Translations under genes and position numbers: made by a program
Assembly: GCA_033977485.1 (NCBI GenBank)
Contig: CM066982.1
Location: forward strand, 30,730,218-30,794,217
Reading direction: 5' to 3'
DNA from: Hydrangea macrophylla
Lineage: Eukaryota > Streptophyta > Magnoliopsida > Cornales > Hydrangeaceae
DNA: 64,000 nt
In this document: positions 11,001-23,700 of the stretch, piece after piece
Layout of the letters: every line of letters begins with the position of its first letter
Position numbering within the stretch: position 1 is the stretch's first letter
Notes under the pieces: model-generated
What the model saw: only the letters and a program-made list of their open reading frames with translations
Databases searched by the model: none
What the model was told of the DNA's origin: nothing

Positions 11001-13294
11001 GGTAAGCGTACTTGTACTGACCATCCCATTTCTCATGTAGTCTCTCTAAATCACTTGTCTTCTTCTTTTAGAGCTTTCTCTTTATCACAATCATCTACTG
11101 TTATTCCAAAGTCTTATAGGGAAGCTCTTTCTCACCCTGGCTGGAAGAAAGCAATGGAGGAAGAAATGTGTGATCTAAGATTGAATCACACGTGGGATCT
11201 TATTCCTACACCGGCTGGGGCCCAAGTTGTTGGTTATCGTTGGGTTTTTGCTTTCAAACAAAACCCTGATGGTACTGTTGATCGCATGAAAGCTCGCTTG
11301 GTTGCCAAAGGATTTACTCAGACTTATGGCATTGGCTACACAGAGACATTCTATCGTGTTACCAAGTTAAATTCTGTTCATATTATTATCTCTCTTGCCG
11401 CTTCTCTGGATTGGCCTCTACATCAACTTGATGTCAAGAATGCTTTTCTTCATGGAGATCTTACAAAGACTGTTTAAATGGCTTAACCGCCCGGGTTTGA
11501 GTCCCAGGGGGAGTGTGTTTATCATCTCAGGAAATCTATTTATAGCCTCAAACAGTCTCCACAGGCTTGGTTTAACAAGTTCAGTAAGGCAGTTGTTGCA
11601 CATGGAATGACCCGCAGTCAAGCAGATCAATCAGTCTTCTTTAAGAAGACAAACATTGGTATTGTGATTCTTGTTGTTTATGTTGACGATATTGTCATCA
11701 CAGGGAGTGACAAGAAAGGCATCCAAACTCTTCTTCATCATCTTGGCTCGAGTTTTCTTACAAAGGATTTGGGACAACTTTGTTACTTTCTCGGTATTCA
11801 GGTAGCAATGTCCAAAGCTGGTATCAGTCTATCTCAAAGGAAATATACTCTAGATATCTTGAAGGAAACTGGTTATCTTGGCTGTAAACTGGTCTCTACT
11901 CCCATGGATGTGAACTTGAAATTATAACCTGATGAGGGTGATCTTATTGATAATCCAGAGATGTATAGAAGGCTCGTAGGTAAACTTATTTACCTCACTA
12001 TCACTCGTCCTGACATCTCATATGCTGTCAGTATTATAAGCCAGTTCATGAACTCTCCAAGAGTTCCTCATCTGGATGCTGTCATTCGCATCTTAAAATA
12101 TCTCAAAAATGCCCTAAGACGTGGACTTCTTTATCGACCTTCAAGACATCTTCGCATCGAAGGATATGCCGATGCTGACTGGGCAGACTCACCATCAGAC
12201 AGAAAATCTACCACTGGATTCTGCACCTTCATTGGTGGCAACCTAGTAACTTGGCGGAGTAAGAAACAATCTGTGGTTGCTCGTTCCAGTGCTGAAGCCG
12301 AATATCGGGCCATGGCCCATACCACGTGTGAACTCACATGGTTGAGAAGCCTTTTATGTGAGTTTGGGTTTCCTGCACAAGACCCAACTCCTCTCTACTG
12401 TGACAATCAAGCTACCATTCATATTGCTAGTAATCCCGTTTTTCACGAGATAACTAAACATATAGAAGTCGATTGTCATTTTGTGCGAGCGAAAGTGGAG
12501 TCAAAAGAAATCTCGACTCCATTTGTTCCTTCCAGCTGTCAGCTTGCAGATATCTTCACCAAAGCTCTTTCCAAAGGTGCCATTGACTCTATATGTGGCA
12601 AGCTAGGAATGATTGACATCTACTCTCCAGCTTGAGGGGGAGTGTTGTAAATATTAGATAGCATAGCTACATTAGTGGGATACATATAGGCTATATAGCT
12701 GTATTAGTGGGATATGCTGTATTAGTGGAATATTCTAGGTTTTCTCTTTATTTTGTTTCCAAAATTAGCTTGTAAGATGTGTATATAAATTGTGCCTCCT
12801 AGAGAGATGAATATAAGAAAGATATATAATTTCTCCCAAACTGATTGACAAAGATAATTAACGATGAGGGAACTCAATAGATCTCTCTAAGCGAGATTCA
12901 AGACCATAGAGAAAGAGTGGAGAGAAAGGAAGGAAATGATCTGAGGCCACGTTTGGCTCACGCGGAAAGTAATATGGGAAAGGAAACTAATTACAAGTAA
13001 TCGAAATCCATGGAAAATGAGGTAATATTACTTTCCGTTATACAGTTTGGATAAACCATAAATTCAAACTTGAAAAGAAAGTGAATTCTTATTCAAGTGT
13101 CATGGGTTTATTATAAAATAGTTGATAATAAAAAATTTCTACGAAAAAAAAATGAAAATTTAACAAAATTATTATGTTATCAGTATAATATTCAAATTCA
13201 AAGCTCTCTTATTGGTTGTGGTGTTTATCTTGTAGGCATTGTATGAGTCTATCTTGCAGGGGAGGTCCTAAAGAAGGACAAGGACAAGCCACAC

Positions 13295-13329
<35 letters not shown>

Positions 13330-16300
13330 CCCCTTAGGTTTTCAAAAAATTCTACATTTGCACTAAAAAAAAATTACAATTAGCCCCCCAATTAGCCTCC
13401 CTAACATTTTTAAAATTGCATACTAAGCCCCATTTCTCTTATGTTTTTGGGTTAATTATAAAAGCCCTCCTTCCTCTTATGTTTTTGGGACATTAGTTTA
13501 TATCATCTACACAAAATATACACAAAATATGTATAAATAGGTTCCCAAAAAAAAAAGAAATTCGGGGCATTGATTTTCTAGATCTGCCCCTGCTATCTTG
13601 TATTCATGTTAGTTGTCTAGACCAAAATCCTTGTTTCCTATGGAAGGGAATCTAAATACCAGCATAAAGAAAAGGAATAAGTTTCCATGTTTTTCTAAGA
13701 ATGGGTCTATTAAACACACCGAACACACAAAAGTAATTCCAAGGAACGAGATTCCTTCTCTCACTTACTCTCCAAGCGAAGCAAACGGGCATGAATCTTC
13801 AAGCTCGGGACAAGGAAGATGGAGCTGCAGACAAACCTTAATGCTTTGTTTAGTTCTTGGATTTAGTGGCAGAAAAGAAGAGGAAACACTTCATGGGTTA
13901 AGTGAGGGAAAAGAAAGGAAAATACAAAGGAAATAGTTTTCGTTTGTTTTGAAAACCAAGGAAAATAGCGAGGAAATAGGAAGAATGGATTATATATGTA
14001 TAGAGCGAGCTATTGAGTTTATGATCCAACATCGGTAATTTAAAGCCTTGCTACTCAATATATAAAATCATGGGGCTACTCCACCTTGGCCAATTCATTT
14101 TATAGGTTGGATGCTTCAATTCAACATGGTATCAGAGCAGGTTATTGTCAGGCCAAATATGGCAACCTATGCTCCACGTTACCCTATCATAGTAATCCAC
14201 GTGGTTGGCTACCAGTCATGCCACACGTGCGGAGGCGTGTTGAGTTTATGATCTCACATTGGGAATTTAAAGCCTTACTACTCAATATATAAGATCATGG
14301 GGCTACTCCACTTTGGCCAATTGGTTTTGGGTTGGATGCTCTAATTCTACAAGAGCATAAATACTAATCTCTAATAGCTTAAGCTTTTAAAGTAGATGGT
14401 TGTTAACATGGTACCGGAGCAGGCAAAGATCCTGAGTTCAATCCTTTCAGTGCCGTCAACCTGATTTCTAAAATTTCCACGTGTTTGACCCTTATCAAAG
14501 AAAGTCTGGCCACACGTTAGGGGACGTGCTGAGAGTATAAATACTTAAGTTACACCCACTCTAACAACTTAAGCTATTTGCGTAGATGGTTATTAACAAT
14601 ATATTGGGAAGTAAAATGAAAATTTTGAATTCTGTGAGTTACTTTCCTCCCTTTTTTCTTAGGTTGCACTAATTCTTTGAAATTTTTTAACTTCAAATGA
14701 TATTTAAGCATGGAGGTAAACCCCAGGGAAATGAGAATGTAAGGGAATTAGTTTTCCTTCTTGTTTTCCCTTCTCCTTTCTTTGCCTTCAATAAATCCGC
14801 AAACCAAACAATCCTAAGGAAAACATTTTTCTTTGTTTGGTTAATGAGGAAAGCACTAACGATGAGAAAACAAAGAAGGAAAAGAGAACTAGAAGAAAAA
14901 TAAACTGGAACTTTTGAATTTGGTAGTGTTCTAAAACTCGGGCTAAGCGGCCGCCTAGGCGATAGGCAGCCCCCCACTGCCCGGAGTTTCTCCTAGGCGT
15001 TTGTAAAATCACCTAATTTCCTAGGCGCCTAGGCGTAATTTTCATATATAAAAATAAATAAATAAATAAAAACCAAAAACTAATTTACGTTTACTGAGTC
15101 CTCTCATAGTCTCATTTACACGACACACTGTGTGAGTATAATGTGTGTTAAATTTTTTTTTTTTTTTTTTCAGAACTTGTTTATATCAGTATAAAAAAAA
15201 AAAAACATTGTTCATGGACATGGTAATATTAGTTGTGGTTGTGGACAAACTCCAAGTACGCTATCCGACTATTAACACCCCAAAAGAGCTGTACTTTTAT
15301 TTCAGCAATCAAGCAAGTAACAAAAGAAAAGCTACCCAAAAGTGAAGTTTCAATAATTGGTGTAATGCGGAAGAAAATGAAATTTTGCTTACCTTAGTGT
15401 AAAGATTAATAAGACACCCATAAGTGATAACTGAAGGTGTAAAGCCGCATTCCTACAACACTAATCAACTGTTAGTATAATGAATAGACCAAATAACATA
15501 TGACAATCATATCAAATATAATTTTTCTTTATAACCATCCTTTAAAATGTTAAATAAATAGAGTTATAAAGATCTTGTCAAAATAGCTAAAAGCATCATA
15601 ACATTCACAAATTAGGAAATTTAAAATGTCTGTTTGAGTTAAACAACATTGGATCTAGAAGTTTGCCATGCAAACTTTTACCTTAAGTCTATGAAAAACA
15701 ACCAGACATTTATCTTCATTTCCAATCATAGTGTAACCATCCATCATCGTATGATATATGTCTATTGGCGCATCAATACCTTCTTCCTCCATCTCCCTCA
15801 CCAAGGCTTCAGCTCGATCCATATTACATGTTTGGCTAAATGATAAAAATACGAGAGGGAAAAAAATAATGCCCATCAGAAGGAAATACTTAAAGTGAAG
15901 TGTATCACAGAAATAACAAATTAATTGACAAACAATATCAGTTGAGGGCTTTTGTTTTTTTTGTTTTTTTGTTTTTTTTTCCAGATGAAGGTAAGTTGTA
16001 AGGGTGATAGAAAAAGCAGATAGACCGAACCGGTCGGGCGGCGCCGACCGGACGAGTCGGTTGTGGCCAGTTTCCTCTTAGAACTGTCGGTGAGCGGTTT
16101 TCAATTTAAGAAAAGTTTGAGAATCGGTTCGGCGCACGGTTTCGTTTATAATTTACCGCATACCGACCAACCGACAGCCCGCTCAGTTACATATACATGC
16201 ATAATATACAATACTGAATGTTATTATTATAACCATAACCCTCACTCATCTCGAGACACCTACCCCACCTACACTACTACCAGTACTCATAACTAGTCAA

Positions 16301-16604
16301 AAGTCATAATGACATCTCTTTTCCCGTAATGACATATCTTGTAAATGTAAAAATCCTATCTTCATTCAAAAAAAATTTGTAAAAACCCTAACAGTACTGA
16401 CTCTCTATCGTCCAAGAGTAAAAGGGTTTTTGACAGGAATTGGTTCTCAAACCCAAAATCTCCTAATGTCATAATCTCTAAGCCTCTTCACTCTTTAGTT
16501 TGCCATTTTGAAACACTAAGCAACAACCCCTACCTCTCTCCGGCAACACCCATCTTCCCCGATCACCGGTGCCGACAGACCAAGCGCTAACCGAAGGTAA
16601 TAAT

Positions 16605-16674
<70 letters not shown>

Positions 16675-17077
16675 ACACAAAACTCAAGTCTCTCTCTCTC
16701 AACCTTAGAAGCAGGAATCGTGAGTTTGGCCAACGAATCACCCTTAGAATCGCGATTCTGCGGTTCTCCAAGAGGATCGTTTGAGAAACGCGACTCTCAC
16801 ACCTATGATTCGCGAGTCTCTCAGTGAAGGTTCGACAGAACAAAAGCACAAAGAGGAAGAGAAGAATCTTCAATCAGATCTTCAACAGTTCTGCGGAAGA
16901 TGAAAAATTGATGCAGATAGTGTTCTAAACCCTAACAGTAGAGAGAGAAGAAGAAGAAGAAAGAAGAAGAATTACCAGGTCGATGCACGACTCGCACAAG
17001 TACAGAAGAATTCGTCGTCGAACCAGCCCCCCTCCTCCTCCTCCTCCTCCTCCTCCTCGTGTGGCTGAAGGTGCATC

Positions 17078-17109
<32 letters not shown>

Positions 17110-18150
17110 ACTGCCTCTTTCTATCGCTGTTGTATACCCTTTTTTTTGTTTGGCTGCTGCTGAGTAAAGAAATGAAACCCTAATATGTAGCTTTGTGTAT
17201 ATATATTATTTATACATAGATTGTTATATATATTTATTAAATCACTTAGCTCTTATGTTTATTATAAATAGACCCCTTAAGTTTTTGTAAATATTAAAAT
17301 CCTCCATTACAAAACCCTAATTACATTGTGATATTACTTCTTTGCAAATAACACCACATAACTAATACATATCTATTGTTTTAATCCCAAATCTTAGCTT
17401 AATTCTAAAAGAGCCACAAAGAAGTCATAAATATAAATTTAAAATTATGATACTATTTTAAAAGTCTATATATTTTATAAATGAAGGATTTATTGTTTCT
17501 TGTATAATTTCAAGGTTAATAAATTTATAATATTTAATAAACATAGACGCTTCCTAGACGCCCCGAACTTCAGACTCTTCTATGTATCTCCGCTTCCCCG
17601 CTCCCGCTCCCGCCCCCTCCCCCTCCCCCGCCCCCTGCTTCTAAGCTCTCAACACCCATTTGTTTAAACTTTTCTCAAACTAATATTTTTCAAGTTCATG
17701 TTTGTGATTACATTTGTAACATTTGTTTGATTTAATCTATTGACAGAAAAATTCATTGTTGAATCTTTGTGGTACTGTGGTTGAAAATACTTAAATGTTT
17801 TCCTTTTGGTTCCAGTTGAGATTTCATTTTTCTGTTCCAAAACTACCAGCCCAAACCGAGCTTACAACCGAACCGACATGTTCCTATTTTGGTCGGTTTA
17901 ATATCTCAAATTGAAATGTTTGGCCGAAATCGCAGTGTAGTAACACTGAGTAGCTCAGTTTGGCTAAGACATTAGGCAGAAAACCGATGAAAACCGACCG
18001 ATATCACCCCTAGTAAGTTGTATGCAAGTTGATTTCATTACCTCACTAATATAAGAGCAGCCAATTTTCAGACACATGAACAATGAAAGAATATAATTCC
18101 ATGAAAGAATAAAATTCCATAACAATTAGATGAAGTCCACACACACACAC

Positions 18151-18188
<38 letters not shown>

Positions 18189-20667
18189 AAAAAAAAAAAC
18201 CGAAGCCAGGGCATGGTAGGTGATATCTGGTTAACTGGAATCCAGTAGGTAGGCATGGCTTACCAACAATTAAGCAGTTCCTACGTGTACTAATTATGTG
18301 GATACATGGATTGATATCTTCCTTGACTTGAAATATTTTCGTATGCAAAATGGCTGACGTCTAAAGTTGTTATGAATAAGAAATAAGCTAATCCTAAACA
18401 GTATTCATCGAAACAAAACTCACCAATGTGCATAAATTATGTTCCCATATATGATAGCATTCAAGGTTGCATGTCTCCCTTTGGCCTCCTTAAACCATCG
18501 ATCTGCAGCTCTTCCAAAACAATAAAATGAAATATCAGATGTAAGAGTTACAGAGTTGCTTATCCAATCATTTGTACATAACATTTTCCGCAAAAATTCA
18601 ATGAGTGAAAACCTTTTTCATTAATGGTGAAGCATCCATTGCTTTGTTAGAGAGGCCCAAATTAAGCGTAAAGACACCTAAGCCAACCAAGAAGCCTTTT
18701 TGGTCAAGTACAAAATGTTTAAGGTACGCCTCCGTATGCTTTGACGTAAAATACTCGTGAAATTATTTTCAGTGTAAAATGTTTTACACAAATAAGAACA
18801 TTTTCGGTGTTTGGTTGACACCTGAAAATCATTTTACAAGTAGCAAAACAATGCACCTTTAAGCACTTTGTTCAGGACAAACATATATTTTTTAGAATTT
18901 AATAGTAATAGTGGTAAATAGGAACATTCACATGGAAGAATATAAGTAGTCACGTATTTAACATAGGCATATAAAGAAATATGTGCATATACAAAGGTTT
19001 GTATACGTATACATGTGCACAAATGTGTCTATAGGTATATGTACATATAATACACATACATGCTTTTAAATTTTTAAGTATTCTTCCAGAAAATGACTTG
19101 CAAAATTTTCTGTAAATTATTTTCAGTATTTTAAGCTACTTTCATTTCCTGAAAATTTTTGGAAAACACCAAACACTGGCAAATGATTTATATCGAAACA
19201 GACTGAGCGTTAGTTCCAAACCTTTTAATTCTCATGTGCTTCCCCATTTTTGTTTAAATTTCTGTATTGAAGATTCGAATGTATTGGTTGTAACAAGTTA
19301 TCCAAGCAGATACCACACATGCTGAAGTATCTAGCAGCAGCCAAGTGTGCAGTCAAAACTATTTAAAATAACGAAATGGATCCCTTGGTAACGACAATCA
19401 GAACAAGTTTAAGAGTCAAAAATAAAGTTGAAATATTTTTATGCTTAACTTCTAATTCAAGGTGCGAAGATTTTCACACATTTTCGAGCTTCTAGAATAA
19501 ATCTATAAGTAAGAAACCATATTTCGACTTTAACAAGAAAAAATGTTAACCAAAAGTACTATCAAAATTCCATAGCAGAGACCCTAAGGAATTGCTTGGT
19601 TTGTCAACATAGAGAATGAAAACTAGAAGGAAAACTAATTCCCTAGTGTTTTCTTCCATGCTTATATGATACACTAGGTACATAAAATTTTCAAAATATT
19701 ATAGCAGTTCAAGAAAAGAAAAAAGAAGCGACTCACGAATTGCAAAATTTCTAATAATTTTCAGTTTTGTTTTCTTTTCTTTTCTCACTGTTTTCCTCAT
19801 TAACCAGACAAAGAAAAGTGTTTTACTCAATGTTTTCTTTCCTTTTAATTCACTAAATCCAACAACGTAACAGCCCCCAAGGGAAACACAGATGAGATCA
19901 ACATAATAATAGAATAAAAAAATCAAACTAAAAGGTTACTAGAAGATACTATTATGATCCAACCATGAAAAGAACTCGACTCAAAAGGAAAAGAAAAGGT
20001 GTTTGATTCCAATAACTTACTCAACATTGCCAACCTTAGCAAATCCACCAACCAGAATACTGCAAGTCACTAAAGTCATTTCAATGCCCTCGTCTTTCAT
20101 TTTCCTCACGCAAGATAGTGCTTCTTCCATGTCTCTACCAACAGCATAAGCGTGAATCAAGCTGCATAAAATAAACTACATTTAGAGCCCGTTTGTGTTT
20201 GCTTTTAAAATATTCACTTTTTTGGATAGATTTTTAAAAAGCAAAAAATTTGGAACTTTTAAACAAGCTGTTTTTAAGCTCTAAAAAAGAATCAGGTTTT
20301 TTAAAAAGCTGAGTAAAAGCTAATCAAAATGGTCAGGTAACACTATCCCAAACAGGCGCTTAATGCTGGTAAAAGAAACTCATGTTTTTCCTCTTGATGG
20401 ATTTAGATAGAAAAGGTGAAACCCAAATGGCCAATCGTATTGTGCGTACCTAGAATTCAACCTTTATTTTAGAGCCAGGGTACTCGTTTAGTGTGGATAA
20501 TTCTTGTAATACTTTTCTTGCAAAATAAGCCATTTGTTTATATTTGAAGTTTTTGCATCGTTCCTCAAGGAGATAATAGGAATTTAATTTTTTAGACCAA
20601 TATAGATGTGGATATTTAGCTTAATTGGGTGTATGGATTTTATGGAAATGTGTGATAAGTAATTGGC

Positions 20668-20723
<56 letters not shown>

Positions 20724-23700
20724 CCAGAGGGTTTACACCAAAACTGACCAATCCGACCGATTGACACCCTGATCACGAGTGACTTCTTCTAGCATATGCA
20801 AATATATAAAAAACTCAAATTCCAGGATTACATTCTGCTATTTGGAAAAAAAAAAAGTGTTCAGTCAACTCAGGTAAGATTGATAAGCTAACTAATTGAC
20901 GTGAGCAAAAACTTTAGTCAAGGCTAATTCCCAAGTAATATGTCCTTAAGAAAAGAGATAAATAGCAATTAGCTCAAAAACTCAAAGTTATGCTACCTAG
21001 ATTTGACAGTGAATTGGAACTCAAATAATTAGCAGCTTAGAATTTATTATTTTTCTTTGATAAGTAAATATTAGTGTAGAATTTTACTTTGTGTAGACAT
21101 GTGAGGTTGGCTCTATTCCTCGAGCCCGCATGCTCTCAAAAGCCTCACGTGCACGATGCATGTCTCCACGCCGCGCATAATAGTTCACCATCAACCCAAA
21201 CTCTTTCCTGGAAGGCTACAAAGATAGAACATGAAATAAAACAATTAAATAAAGAAAGAAAGACATAATCCATACACTTTAATCCTAAAAGAAGTCAAAA
21301 CGGGTTTCGAAGCAAGTTCGTTTTTCCTCAAACTAGTGAAAACATAAAGAAACATGAAAAGCAAGTAAGGGGGTGTGTTCACTATATATGTATTATTTTC
21401 ATATCCGAGAAGATAGATGAGTATATGTGCATCCAAATTAGAGGGAAGTGAAGCTTTATTATCTTATTGATGCTTAGCTCATCTTCCAGTATGACGTAGA
21501 AAGATTCTCACACAAGTGTATGGCATTTTCTACTTAAGAAGATGTGCACTACAATACTCTCACACCAAAACAAGTTGACACATTCATGGCATGCAATATC
21601 ATGATGCACTAACTCATAGCCTGAAAGAGGAAGAAGATGGTTCATAATCTAGTGAATTTGTGGATATTTCTTTCCTAAGAAAATGTTTCGAAACCAAATC
21701 AGTCCTGATAAGAACTGTCTGACTTGGCTAGAATGCAAAATAGGTCAATAAACATAAGATGTGGCAGTATAACTTCTCCCTAAAATTTGTTGTCATTATC
21801 CAACACATACCCAACCACCACTGAGTTAGTTGCAGTAAACCGGAGACGCTGTTGCAATTGATGCCAAACATATTTAATCCTACAATTTTACGAACTCGAT
21901 TAACTATTAAGTAAGTACATAAAAGATTGGGATGAAGCCAAAACTCAACAAATTCCGTTTAAGAATTTATATGAATCTATCTCTACATGATAAGAATACA
22001 ACACTGTGCATACAGAGCTAAACGGTTCCACAGATAGAGGCAAGCCCATCAGGGCCTATATAGCACGATACGGATACAAACATGGATACAAAGCCTACGG
22101 AATGTAGGATATGAAGATGAATAAAAAGTTATACATATGTAATTAATTACATAATATACAGTGATATGTCCACTCCCGTTTTCTAAAATTGCAAAAAAAT
22201 AATAATAATAATAACAATAATGATAATAAAAAATAAATAATAAATAATAATAAATAAATAAATAAAAAGAAAGAAAAACCTATAACTTATCGACCATTTT
22301 ATTGGTATTCATCTTTTACCTCAAAATCTTGCAAACATTTTCAAAAGGAGCCATCATGCCATGTCCAGTGCAAAATAAATAAGGCACCTTTTTTTCACGT
22401 GTTGGACATCTATCGGTGGCCAATATGGACACAATAGCCAAATTGGAGTGTCCATGCTACATATTTGAAGGCATCCAATTTTTCTTTTTAGTTACAAGGC
22501 ATCCAACTCTTTAACAAACATAAAACAAGGACTAATTAACAAAATAGTATAGCTACTAGGAGTTATAAAAACTTGATTGAATGCTTTGTGAAATTTGAAG
22601 TATGTCAATCAACCTATTCTAAACATGACTACTACAGCAGTATTTTAAGATAAATGCAAGAATACCATACGAGATTTATTTACTTGACTCGAGAAACAGG
22701 AAGATTACCCTTAGCGTGCGGCTTTGAAAATGATCAAATCCGAAAACCGACTGTCACATATATTTTGGCCAGCAATACTATCCTCAAATAGCCAGCTCCT
22801 AAATCACCAAAAGGTAAAAAGCAAAGTGTGTGTCTAAACGCACCCCACATTTTTTTCTCTCTACACCCACGTGTGCAACAGAGAATGCTACATGACTGCT
22901 CCTCAATGGAGAATGTGGGGGTAGAGAGGGAAATTTCCCAAAACCAATTTTCCTTCCCACATATCCATCAAACTCCTTTATATGGAAATCGTGATAGAAT
23001 GCTCTGCATAATGAGGACAAGACTTAACCCCAGAACTTACATTTTTATTTGCAGCACACCTACTACAATGGGTATTAAAAAAATTCCAAACACTGCAATC
23101 TCTATCCATCAGCATGTAAATTAATCAGAATTACTTAATGGATGTCAAATGTGCAAAGCTGAAGTTCCACTTCTATGGAACTAATTATTATGGTTTCACA
23201 TAAGCTCCGACCTCCCTTTGGCTTGCGGGTTCAGAAAAGGAAAAAGGAAAAAAGGAAAATGAGAATGAAAACTATTTCCCTAGTATTTTCCAATATTCTT
23301 AAATAATAATAACATACTTAAGTAAAATTTTATTATAACATATAACATAATAGGAACAGAAGATAAGAAGGGAAGTGACTCACCAAATTCAACATTTTCA
23401 ATTTCTTTATCACCTTATGCTCTTGCTTCAATTTTTTTCTCTTTGTTTTCCTTGTTTACCAAACATTAAAAATTGAATTCCTTGGTATTTTCTTTCCTTT
23501 TGCCTTGCTAGCTAAATTCATGAACCAAGCAAAGAAATCCTCTTATAGGAAATAAATAACCATCCCCAACAATGCAACCAAACTTGGAACTAGGACTAAG
23601 GCATCAATCCATTTTTAAAACCACAATGACATGTGCTCTAAAACCAAGTTAAGGATACTAAGAACCAAAATGTACCTTCTTAATCCTCTCAAAAGCTCGA

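Larger units (their letters stand above)
7878..12855 (+). mobile_element. Complete Ty1/copia element with AAGAT target duplication, inside PPR4 intron 6
   Basis: 5' LTR 7883-8081 and 3' LTR 12643-12850, both TGTTGTAAAT...GATTGACA, flanked by AAGAT at 7878-7882 and 12851-12855. A PBS follows the 5' LTR and a polypurine tract (GAGGGGGAG) precedes the 3' LTR. By eye the LTRs differ by 7 substitutions over 199 aligned bases plus one 9-bp indel. With an assumed 1.3e-8 substitutions/site/year that suggests roughly 1 to 2 million years. The element is antisense to PPR4. Confidence 0.96.
15999..18012. mobile_element. Non-autonomous hAT element, 2.0 kb, with 8-bp GTAAGTTG target duplication (PPR4 intron 4)
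   Basis: Flanked by GTAAGTTG at 15991-15998 and 18013-18020, both perfect. Termini are TAAGGGTGATA (left) and, inverted, TAGGGGTGATA (right), one mismatch in 11. Subterminal regions are rich in CGGTCGG / ACCGACC motifs, as in hAT elements of the TAGGGGTG type also seen at 39075-42934 and 44422. It encodes no transposase. The interior carries 5'-UTR-like sequence (AAACCCTAA, (CT)n, (GAA)n) and a short proline-tract reading frame. That makes it a candidate Pack-type element with captured host sequence. Confidence 0.85.

Noticed and set aside
13296..13328. C33 run as a telomere-like or regulatory G-quadruplex site
   Set aside because: A single homopolymer with no repeat unit; length may be an assembly artefact.
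16478..16873. Minus-strand 131-codon frame inside the hAT element
   Set aside because: Largely encoded by GA/GT microsatellites; no recognisable domain.
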